Of a stretch of 21,074 nt of DNA, positions 14,427 through 21,074 are shown one piece after another. A program made the position numbers and the translations under genes. The stretch's first letter is position 1, and each line of letters begins with the position of its first letter. The notes under the pieces were generated by a model. That model was not told where the DNA came from. It worked only from the letters and a program-made list of their open reading frames with translations, and did not search any database. Origin of the DNA: Prevotella sp. UBA1705 (GTDB taxonomy: Bacteria > Bacteroidota > Bacteroidia > Bacteroidales > Bacteroidaceae); assembly GCA_002317385.1 (NCBI GenBank), contig DCJH01000026.1, positions 7,990 through 29,063 of the forward strand, given 5' to 3'.

Positions 14427-16475
14427 TTACCAATGCCTGAACAACTCGAATCCAAACTTGAATCCAAATGTGCGGTTGCCTCGGCCATTGCTCACAAATA
14501 CACCGCAGGAGATGAGTCGGGTGGTGAATCCGTAGCCCACCTCGACATAGGGATGTATGTTGCGCACATCGAGCAGCGACACATAGACACGCTCCATCTC
14601 CATGTAATGCCCTAACAGAGGCAGTCGACTGATGAGCAACATGGGACTTTCGTAGGTGACATTGGTCCTGAGATAATAGGTAGAAGCATTGTAGGTGTCT
14701 CCACGTAGGAGTTCAAACTCACCGCTCCAGTCGTCGTTCCATCCGCCGGGGATATTGTTTTCGCGGAAATTCTCATAGTCGAGGAAGAAGGCCTTGCGGT
14801 CTTTCCAGGTGTAGAATCCTCCGCCGAGACGCATCTGCAACGACGTGAGACGATGGATGGGATGGATATATTCAGCATTAAACTCAAAGCGTTCGTAGCC
14901 CGTGTTCGAACCTAAGAATCCCTTGATGCTACGGTCGTAATCGGCTGAGAATATGGGGCCTGACCATCCCCAAGGTCTAATCTGTATCTCGAACGTAGGC
15001 GAGAAGGAACAATACTCCGACTCCCAGCCCAGCTCGTGGAACGCTTTCTTGTTGATGGCTTCACGTTTCTGATAGAGCATACCCACGTGGAAGCCGAGCC
15101 GTGAGTGGAAGTTGTAGTTGAATACCAGGCGCACGTCGCTCTGCCTGAACTCGTTGAGCAACTCGAAATCGGGCAGGTGCATGCCCGTGGTATCGGGCAG
15201 TTCCTCCTCAATGCCCTTCCTCACGGAGCCGTTGCGGATATGATTGCCGTTGCCCGCCTCAAACTTCAGGAAGCCGTTCTTGCGCTTGTTGAAATAATAG
15301 AAGATAGGGATGCGGAAGTAGAACTGTCGCTGTTTGAAGGCATATCCAGCCTTGAAGCGGGCCGAGATCTCACTGTTGGGGCCAAACTGATAGCTGGAAC
15401 GCAGGTCGAACTTATAGGTGAAGCCGCTGCGTGGGTTATAGCCCATGTAGAGTGGATTAAGGATTGGATTGAGTCGGATGTAGCCCTGGTTGTTGATGCC
15501 GAAGTGGGTCTTGACACGGTTGAGCACATTGTCGCCAATCATGTCCCATAGAATGTTTTTCACCCAGTTGCGCTTGGCCGGCGCCTGCGGGGTGTTCTGC
15601 CGGATGGAGTCGCGCTGTCGCTGTCGGGCAAACGACCTGTCGTAGATGGCTTGCTCGGCGGTTTCCAGCGTGTCGGGCCTCACCATGCAAATCTTTTCGT
15701 AGTCGTTTTCCTCGGTGATGCTGTCGTTGAGCACCTTGGGCAGGTTGAAATAGGCCATATAGCTGCCCGTCACCTTGCTATTGATGAATCGGAACCGCGT
15801 CTTGAGCTCGCAGCGCTGGGGCAGCAACGACTGCACGCCGTCGGTGCCCATATAGAGTGTGAGCCAGAAGTTCACCATATCGTATTCGCCCGAGAACGAG
15901 CAGCGGATGACGCGACCGTTGGTACAATCAACAATGGCATCGCCCGTCACCAGCTGCGTGTTCTTGCGTTTGGGCAGGAAAGTAATGCGTGCTGTGCCGT
16001 CGGGACTGAAGCTCAGCTGATAGTGATAGTATCGGCTGTTGTTGCGATGGAAAGGAGAAAGAATGTAGTTTTCGATGACCGTTTCATCGTATATCATCGG
16101 CGTGAGATACTTGGTGAGGTTGGTCATGGTGCGATGGCGATGCGGAACGGTAGTGACGCGAAGTAGGGTCTTGGAATCAAACTTCAGGTCGTGGTGCATC
16201 GTCATGGTGTTGTAGGTCTCGCCGATATACTCTCGGTCGCCGCTATGAGCAATGGCATAGACGGTGGGAACGAGCATTAGGGTAGGGTTCTTTCGGTCTA
16301 CCCTGATGTGGAAACGGGTGTAGGTGAAGGAGTCGAAGCCCTTGAAATGGGCGGTGTCGACGGTAGAAGCGTAGTCGAAGATGCGATTGATGAGTACCGA
16401 GCCGGGGTAAGCCTCTGCCCAAATGGGCAAAGACAGCACCATCAACGCGACTATGGTCATCATGCATCTCTTCAT
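14427..16475 (-). CDS. DUF5686-family outer-membrane protein
   Basis: This 682-residue protein has a signal peptide (MKRCMMTIVALMVLSLPIWAEA). An N-terminal part of about 250 residues carries SVLINRIFDYAS and FKGFDSFTYTRFHIRVDRKNPTLMLVP-like blocks, and a C-terminal region of about 350 residues with alternating strands (YNPRSGFTYKFDLRSSYQFGPNSEISARFKAGYAFKQ-like pattern) ends in FELFRHW, a terminal aromatic strand typical of outer-membrane barrels. This matches DUF5686, a Bacteroidetes family often found behind a carboxypeptidase-D regulatory-like domain. That leading domain is absent here, so this is a short family member. No biochemical role is known to me. It starts 82 bases after the uup stop, with a hairpin in between, and may be partly co-transcribed with engB-uup. 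A 108-bp palindrome follows it. Confidence 0.72.
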   Translation of the reverse strand: MKRCMMTIVALMVLSLPIWAEAYPGSVLINRIFDYASTVDTAHFKGFDSFTYTRFHIRVDRKNPTLMLVPTVYAIAHSGDREYIGETYNTMTMHHDLKFDSKTLLRVTTVPHRHRTMTNLTKYLTPMIYDETVIENYILSPFHRNNSRYYHYQLSFSPDGTARITFLPKRKNTQLVTGDAIVDCTNGRVIRCSFSGEYDMVNFWLTLYMGTDGVQSLLPQRCELKTRFRFINSKVTGSYMAYFNLPKVLNDSITEENDYEKICMVRPDTLETAEQAIYDRSFARQRQRDSIRQNTPQAPAKRNWVKNILWDMIGDNVLNRVKTHFGINNQGYIRLNPILNPLYMGYNPRSGFTYKFDLRSSYQFGPNSEISARFKAGYAFKQRQFYFRIPIFYYFNKRKNGFLKFEAGNGNHIRNGSVRKGIEEELPDTTGMHLPDFELLNEFRQSDVRLVFNYNFHSRLGFHVGMLYQKREAINKKAFHELGWESEYCSFSPTFEIQIRPWGWSGPIFSADYDRSIKGFLGSNTGYERFEFNAEYIHPIHRLTSLQMRLGGGFYTWKDRKAFFLDYENFRENNIPGGWNDDWSGEFELLRGDTYNASTYYLRTNVTYESPMLLISRLPLLGHYMEMERVYVSLLDVRNIHPYVEVGYGFTTRLISCGVFVSNGRGNRTFGFKFGFELFRHW

Positions 16476-16518
16476 GAGCTTGATAGGTTAACGGTTGGGT
16501 TGTTTCATTACAGGGTGT

Positions 16519-16554
16519 CGTGGCAGTCGGGATGAGCTGCCGCGACTGTCCACG
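16519..16554 (-). terminator. Hairpin between uup and the DUF5686 gene
   Basis: CGTGG-CAGTCG (16519-16529) pairs with CGACTG-T-CCACG (16543-16554): 11 pairs with one bulged base. It begins three bases after the uup stop codon in the direction of transcription. No U-run follows, so it may only lower read-through into the DUF5686 gene. Confidence 0.4.
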
Positions 16555-16557
16555 GTG

Positions 16558-18354
16558 CTATGCCAACTCGCTCAGTTCGAGCCAGCGCATGCTCTTCTCG
16601 TCGAGTTCTTCCTTGATCAGCGGGAGCCGTTTGCTGTGTTCGGTGAGTTGCTCCACTGAGAGTGTGCCACTGCAAAGGGCATCCTCCAAGGTCTTCTGCT
16701 CGGTTTCGAGCGCCTCTATGTCGGCGGTGAGCTGTTCGAACTCGCGCTTCTCCTTGTACGACATGCGCCGGCGGGTATCGTGATGATAATCCTTCTTGGC
16801 GCTGTCGTCGTCTCGCTTGGCCGACTTCTTGGCCTCGTCGGCATCGGCTTCAGACTTCATCGATTTCCACTCGCGATACTGCGTGTAGTTGCCAGGGAAG
16901 TCTTTGATAGCACCTTCACCCTCGAACACCAGCAGGTGGTCTACCACCTTATCCATGAAGTAGCGGTCGTGGCTCACCACGATAACGCAGCCGGGAAAGT
17001 CTTGCAGGTACTCCTCCAGCACCTGTAAGGTCTGTATGTCGAGATCGTTGGTCGGCTCGTCGAGCACGAGAAAATTGGGGTTGCGCATCAGCACGGTGCA
17101 GAGATAGAGCTTGCGTCGCTCTCCGCCGCTGAGCTTATAGATGAAGTTGTGCTGCTGTTCGGGCTCAAACATAAAGTAGTTGAGGAACTGAGAAGCGGTC
17201 ATCTTGCGCCCTCCACCGAGGTCGATGTAGTCGGCAATGGCCGTGATGGCATCGATCACCTTGTCGTCCTCGTTGAACTTCATGCCCTCCTGCGAGAAGT
17301 AACCGAAGCGTACGGTGTCGCCAATGTCAAATCGTCCGCCGTCGGGAGCCACCTCGCCGAGCAGCATCTTGATAAAGGTCGACTTGCCCGTACCGTTGTT
17401 TCCAACGATCCCCATCTTCTCGAAGCGGGCAAAATTGTAATAGAAATTATCAAGAATTACCTTGTCATTGCCCAGCGAATCCGTATATTTCTTGGAGACA
17501 TATTGGCACTCGAATATCTTGGAACCGATATAGATGTTGCTGGCTTTGAGTCGCAGTTGGCGTTCCTCTATGCGTTGGTGGGCCTTGTTCTGCAATTCGT
17601 AGAATGCCTCTTCGCGGTAGCGCGCCTTGTGGCCACGGGCCTGCGGCATGCGTCGCATCCACTCCAGCTCGGTGCGATAGAGGTTGTTGGCCCGCTGAAT
17701 CTCAGCCCGTCGGTTGTCTATACGCTCCTGCCTTTTCTCCAAATAGTAGCCGTAGTTGCCCCGGTAGGTGTAGACCTGCTGACCGTCCAACTCAATGATG
17801 AGGTTGCAGACATGGTCTAAGAAGTAGCGGTCGTGGGTCACCATGAGCAGCGTCAGGGTGGAGCGGGAGAGATAACCCTCCAGCCAGATGATCATCTCCA
17901 GGTCGAGATGGTTGGTAGGTTCGTCGAGGATGAGGAAGTCAGGTTCCATGATCAGTACATTGGCCAGCGCCACACGCTTCTGCTGTCCGCCGCTCAACTC
18001 TTTCATAGGTTGGTTCAAATCGTCGATGTGCAGCTGCGTAAGGATTTGCTTGGCCCTCAGCACACGCTCGGGATCGCCCTGATGATTGAAGCACGCGTCG
18101 ATGACACTCTCCTCCGGGTCGAACTTGGGCGTCTGGTTGAGATAGCTCAACCGGATGTCGTTGCGAAAGATGATGGAACCTGAATCATAGCCTTCGTGCC
18201 CGGCAATAATCTCCAACAGGGTAGACTTTCCTGTGCCATTCTTGGCAATGAGACCCACTTTCTGGCCCTCACCAACCGAGAAACTGATATCCTGAAAGAG
18301 CACCTGAGCCCCAAAAGACTTTGTTAAGTTTTGTACATCTAAATATGGAGTCAT
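16558..18354 (-). CDS. uup: ABC-F ATPase, Uup-like
   Basis: ABC-F proteins lack membrane domains and act on the ribosome. Two nucleotide-binding domains are complete: P-loops AKNGTGKST (37-45) and GNNGTGKST (318-326), signatures LSGGQQKR (120-127) and LSGGERRK (408-415), and Walker B blocks FLILDEPTNHLD and FLVLDEPTNDLD. Both switch histidines are present (VTHDRY, VSHDRY). The linker at about 205-270 is basic (EKRQERIDNRRAEIQ, EWMRRMPQARGHKARY), as in ribosome-binding members. The C-terminus (about 500-598) is charged and ends in a coiled coil, which separates Uup from EttA. The first P-loop has Ala in place of the first Gly, which is tolerated in relatives. The start overlaps the engB stop by 4 nt (ATGA), so the two are co-translated. 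Uup is the best fit among ABC-F subfamilies, but subfamily assignment without a tree is uncertain. Confidence 0.85.
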   Translation of the reverse strand: MTPYLDVQNLTKSFGAQVLFQDISFSVGEGQKVGLIAKNGTGKSTLLEIIAGHEGYDSGSIIFRNDIRLSYLNQTPKFDPEESVIDACFNHQGDPERVLRAKQILTQLHIDDLNQPMKELSGGQQKRVALANVLIMEPDFLILDEPTNHLDLEMIIWLEGYLSRSTLTLLMVTHDRYFLDHVCNLIIELDGQQVYTYRGNYGYYLEKRQERIDNRRAEIQRANNLYRTELEWMRRMPQARGHKARYREEAFYELQNKAHQRIEERQLRLKASNIYIGSKIFECQYVSKKYTDSLGNDKVILDNFYYNFARFEKMGIVGNNGTGKSTFIKMLLGEVAPDGGRFDIGDTVRFGYFSQEGMKFNEDDKVIDAITAIADYIDLGGGRKMTASQFLNYFMFEPEQQHNFIYKLSGGERRKLYLCTVLMRNPNFLVLDEPTNDLDIQTLQVLEEYLQDFPGCVIVVSHDRYFMDKVVDHLLVFEGEGAIKDFPGNYTQYREWKSMKSEADADEAKKSAKRDDDSAKKDYHHDTRRRMSYKEKREFEQLTADIEALETEQKTLEDALCSGTLSVEQLTEHSKRLPLIKEELDEKSMRWLELSELA

Positions 18355-18968
18355 CGTTCCTCGCTTTCTGCTTGAAGTTCGGTCAGCACCTGCTCGATAT
18401 AGTCGAGCACCTCATCGCGGCCGGATTTCTTCTCCGAACTGGTAACAAAATAGGGGGGCAGGCTCTCCCAAGAGTCCAAAAGGGCATTCATCCAGGCGTC
18501 AACATTCTGGCGAGTCTTCTCTATTCCCAGCTTGTCGGCCTTGGTAAACACAATGGAAAAAGGAATGCTGCTGGCGCCAAGGCAGTCTACAAATTCGCGG
18601 TCAACCCTTTGTTGCTCATGTCGAATGTCAATAAGCACAAACACGTTGACCAGCTGCTGGCGCTGCAATATATAGGAACGAATCATCTGGTCGAGCTTCT
18701 CCTGAACGCTCTTGGAACGTTTGGCATATCCGTATCCGGGCAAATCGACGAGATACCACTCATTGTTGATGATGAAATGATTGATTAACAGCGTCTTGCC
18801 GGGAGTGGAAGAGGTCTTGGCTAACCCCTTATGATTGCAAAGCATATTGATGAGACTCGACTTTCCAACATTGCTTCGACCGATAAAAGCAAATTCAGGC
18901 TTGGTATCTGCAGGACATTTTGCTACGGTCGGCGCCGATATAACAAATTGAGCTTGCTTGATATTCAT
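18351..18968 (-). CDS. engB: Ribosome biogenesis GTP-binding protein EngB (YihA/YsxC)
   Basis: EngB is a small essential GTPase needed for assembly of the 50S subunit. All G motifs are visible: G1 GRSNVGKS, G2 region KTSSTPGKT, G3 DLPGYGYAKRS, G4 TKADK and G5 TSSEKKSG. Length is 205 residues from the ATG at 18966-18968 (MNIKQAQFVISAP), the normal size. An in-frame TTG at 18987-18989 lies inside the promoter -7 box and cannot be the start. The last codons overlap the uup ATG by 4 nt, forming an engB-uup unit of two ribosome-related genes. It is divergent from ileS, with about 100 bases between the two start codons. Confidence 0.95.
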   Translation of the reverse strand: MNIKQAQFVISAPTVAKCPADTKPEFAFIGRSNVGKSSLINMLCNHKGLAKTSSTPGKTLLINHFIINNEWYLVDLPGYGYAKRSKSVQEKLDQMIRSYILQRQQLVNVFVLIDIRHEQQRVDREFVDCLGASSIPFSIVFTKADKLGIEKTRQNVDAWMNALLDSWESLPPYFVTSSEKKSGRDEVLDYIEQVLTELQAESEER

Positions 18969-18986
18969 AGGCTTATGTTTTTGTTG

Positions 18987-18994
18987 CAAAGGTA
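18987..18994 (-). promoter_or_regulatory. engB-uup promoter, -7 box
   Basis: On the minus strand this reads TACCTTTG, an exact TAnnTTTG match 18 bases before the engB ATG, so the leader is only about 10-15 nt. I find no TTTG at the -33 position. The box settles the choice of the ATG start over the upstream TTG. Confidence 0.6.
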
Positions 18995-19003
18995 GTTAAA
19001 AAT

Positions 19004-19035
19004 TTTGTAGAATATATATTTTTTTGCTAACTTTG
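19004..19035 (+). promoter_or_regulatory. ileS promoter, complete -33/-7 pair
   Basis: TTTG at 19004-19007 and TAACTTTG at 19028-19035 match both Bacteroidetes sigma-ABfr elements, with the usual 20-base gap. The leader to the ATG at 19071 is about 30 nt and AT-rich, with AAGGA at 19051-19055. There is no room for a T-box riboswitch. Confidence 0.7.
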
Positions 19036-19070
19036 CGCAAAATTTATATTAAGGAAAAGAAAGATAAATT

Positions 19071-21074
19071 ATGGCTAAGAAGTTTGCCGAGCACAATGGT
19101 CTGGACTTGACCAAGACGAATGAGCAGATATTGACATCGTGGGAGAAAGAAGACATCTTTCACAAGAGCATAGATGAGCGGGAAGGCTACCCGCAGTTCA
19201 TCTTCTTCGAAGGACCTCCTTCGGCCAATGGTCACCCTGGTATTCACCATGTGTTGGCACGTTCCATCAAAGATACATTCAATCGATATAAGACTATGCA
19301 GGGCTTCCAGGTGAAGCGCAAGGCCGGATGGGATACCCACGGACTGCCTGTGGAGCTTGGTGTGGAGAAAGATCTCGGCATAACCAAGAAAGATATCGAC
19401 AATAAGGCATCTGAGAAATATATCTCCGTGGAGGAGTATAACCACCGTTGTCGGGAGAATGTGATGAAGTTCACGGCTGAATGGCGTGAACTGACTGAGA
19501 AGATGGGCTACTTTGTAGACCTTGATCACCCTTATATCACCTACGATAATAAGTATATTGAGACCTTGTGGTGGTTGCTCAAGCAGCTCTACAACAAGGG
19601 AATGCTCTATAAGGGCTATACTATCCAGCCCTATTCGCCTGCCGCAGGTACCGGACTGTCGAGCCACGAGCTGAACCAGCCCGGATGTTATCGTGATGTG
19701 AAAGACACCACGGTGACGGCCCAATTCATCATCAATGACCCCAAGGCCGAGTGGTGTAACCATGGCAAGCCCTATTTTCTCGCCTGGACAACCACACCTT
19801 GGACCCTGCCCTCCAACACCGCATTGTGTGTGGGTCCGAAGATAGACTATGTGGCTATCGAGACCTATAACCTCTACGATGGAGAGCCGATGACGCTCAT
19901 TATGGCCGAGGCTCGTGTGTCGGCCTACCTTAATCCGGAGCAGGAATGCAAGGGAGAGCTGCTACCATTTGATAAGGAAAAGAAGCAATGTCCGTGGAGA
20001 ATTATCGGTCGCATGAAGGGCACCGAGCTCGAAGGACTGCATTATCGCCAGCTCATGCAGTGGGTGAAGCCCTGCGAGAAGTTGGGCGATTTCGCACCGA
20101 AGTTTGTCAACGACTATGCCGACAAGAATCCTTCCAAGGTGTTTGTCAGCGAGAATGGTCGTGATCGCTTTGTTGAAATGAACGACGCTGCGTTCCGCGT
20201 GATCCTCGGCGACTATGTGACGACCGAGGATGGAACGGGTATTGTGCACATCGCGCCTACGTTTGGTGCCGACGATGCCAAGGTGGCCAAAGACGCTAAT
20301 GTGCCTGGCCTGTATATGATTTCCAAGAAAGGCGAGACCCGTCCGATGGTCGACCTTCAGGGAAAATACTATCTTCTTGATGAATTGGATAACAGTTTCA
20401 TCAAGGTTTGCGTAGACGAGCAGGGCTATGGACACCATGCCGGCGACTACGTGAAGAACGCGTATGCTCCCGAGTTCAACCCTGACGGAGTGTGGGACGT
20501 GAAGGCTTCGGAGAAGGCCGAGGACCTGAACATCGTCATTTGCATGGAGATGAAGCAGGAAGGCGTGGCTTTCAAGATCGAGAAACACGTGCACAGCTAT
20601 CCCCATTGCTGGCGCACCGACAAGCCGGTGCTCTACTATCCGCTCGACAGCTGGTTCATCCGCGACACTGCCAAGAAGGAGCGCATGGTGGAATTGAATA
20701 AGACTATAGGCTGGCAACCGGAGTCAACTGGCACCGGTCGCTTCGGCAACTGGCTCGAAAACCTGAATGACTGGAACCTCTCGCGCTCTCGTTTCTGGGG
20801 CACTCCGCTGCCCATCTGGCGCGATGAGAACCGCCATGAGAAGTGCATTGGCTCTGTAGAGGAGCTCTATCAGGAGATTGAGAAGTCGGTTGCAGCAGGA
20901 GTAATGAGTAGCAATCCGTTGAAAGACAAAGGCTTTGTGCCCGGCGACTACTCACAGGAGAACTATGACAAGATAGACCTTCACCGCCCATACATCGACT
21001 ATATTCTCCTGGTGAATGAAGAAGGACAGCCTATGTATCGTGAAAGTGACCTGATAGACGTGTGGTTTGACAGT
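19071..21074 (+). CDS. ileS: Isoleucyl-tRNA synthetase, type 2 (3' end beyond the window)
   Basis: IleRS attaches isoleucine to its tRNA and edits valine. The first 668 codons are present, from ATG 19071, and the frame is open at the right edge. Family marks are FFEGPPSANG (45-54), the CP1 editing core WTTTPWTLPSNTAL (239 on) and DGTGIVHIAPTFGADD (387-402), and WGTPLPIW and DVWFDS near the edge. The class I HIGH tetrapeptide is GIHH at 57-60 (19239-19250): relative to HxGH the first and third residues are swapped. The KMSKS loop would lie just beyond the window. Sequence style is that of the eukaryote-like type 2 enzyme, which is naturally mupirocin-tolerant. The gene is full of normal domains and has a good promoter, so it is likely the housekeeping copy. 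Confidence 0.96.
   Translation, partial: MAKKFAEHNGLDLTKTNEQILTSWEKEDIFHKSIDEREGYPQFIFFEGPPSANGHPGIHHVLARSIKDTFNRYKTMQGFQVKRKAGWDTHGLPVELGVEKDLGITKKDIDNKASEKYISVEEYNHRCRENVMKFTAEWRELTEKMGYFVDLDHPYITYDNKYIETLWWLLKQLYNKGMLYKGYTIQPYSPAAGTGLSSHELNQPGCYRDVKDTTVTAQFIINDPKAEWCNHGKPYFLAWTTTPWTLPSNTALCVGPKIDYVAIETYNLYDGEPMTLIMAEARVSAYLNPEQECKGELLPFDKEKKQCPWRIIGRMKGTELEGLHYRQLMQWVKPCEKLGDFAPKFVNDYADKNPSKVFVSENGRDRFVEMNDAAFRVILGDYVTTEDGTGIVHIAPTFGADDAKVAKDANVPGLYMISKKGETRPMVDLQGKYYLLDELDNSFIKVCVDEQGYGHHAGDYVKNAYAPEFNPDGVWDVKASEKAEDLNIVICMEMKQEGVAFKIEKHVHSYPHCWRTDKPVLYYPLDSWFIRDTAKKERMVELNKTIGWQPESTGTGRFGNWLENLNDWNLSRSRFWGTPLPIWRDENRHEKCIGSVEELYQEIEKSVAAGVMSSNPLKDKGFVPGDYSQENYDKIDLHRPYIDYILLVNEEGQPMYRESDLIDVWFDS

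Noticed and set aside
14313..14615. Plus-strand frame of 100 codons across the 108-bp palindrome
   Set aside because: It begins in the inverted-repeat element and continues antisense to the DUF5686 gene. There is no promoter and no similarity to a known protein.
19036..19070. T-box riboswitch before ileS
   Set aside because: The leader is only about 30 nt and has no stem or specifier structure. Bacteroidetes generally do not use T-boxes.
19044..20717. Minus-strand frames opposite ileS
   Set aside because: They lie antisense to an obvious synthetase with intact catalytic and editing motifs and show no domain.

Overview
The window looks like chromosomal DNA from a Bacteroidales bacterium, most likely Prevotella or a close relative. 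The pointers are moderate GC content, AT-rich spacers carrying the Bacteroidetes -7 promoter box TAnnTTTG, almost no Shine-Dalgarno sequences, a Bacteroidetes-type SecA with insertions, a DUF5686 outer-membrane protein, a GldE-like CNNM/CBS protein, and a eukaryote-like (type 2) isoleucyl-tRNA synthetase. The genus is inferred from style and gene content, not from a search. I saw no rRNA, tRNA, CRISPR array, phage gene or transposase gene.

Layout. On the minus strand, 1-5053 holds lnb (DUF4105 lipoprotein N-acyltransferase family), then a degenerate alkaline-phosphatase-superfamily gene joined to it by a 4-nt ATGA overlap, then secA with its own promoter; secA runs off the left edge. A divergent promoter region at about 5054-5174 separates these from a plus-strand envelope cluster at 5175-10709: an outer-membrane beta-barrel, LptC, a GldE/CorC-like CNNM-CBS membrane protein, and a PpiD/SurA-like periplasmic isomerase/chaperone with its own promoter. 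A 279-bp convergent spacer at 10710-10988 is full of hairpins and contains an 86-bp element with inverted-repeat ends. Minus-strand genes then fill 10989-18968; in transcription order they are engB, uup (overlapping by 4 nt), a DUF5686 barrel, a C69 dipeptidase followed by a clear terminator, and a beta-lactamase-fold serine hydrolase. The right end, from 19071, is the first 668 codons of ileS on the plus strand, divergent from engB and with the best complete promoter in the window.

Function. Most genes serve envelope building: protein export (SecA), lipoprotein N-acylation (Lnb), periplasmic folding (PpiD-like), LPS transport (LptC) and outer-membrane barrels. EngB and Uup act on ribosomes, and IleRS charges tRNA.

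Most interesting points: (1) IleRS carries the HIGH signature with its first and third residues swapped (GIHH), the form linked to extreme mupirocin resistance. (2) The phosphatase-fold gene coupled to lnb appears to have lost its nucleophile and nearly all metal and phosphate ligands, so it looks like a pseudoenzyme partner of a lipoprotein-modifying enzyme. (3) Two non-coding spacers carry repeat-like elements: a 22-bp tandem repeat, a 108-bp imperfect palindrome, and an 86-bp element with inverted-repeat ends. I found no defence system or other clearly new multi-gene system.
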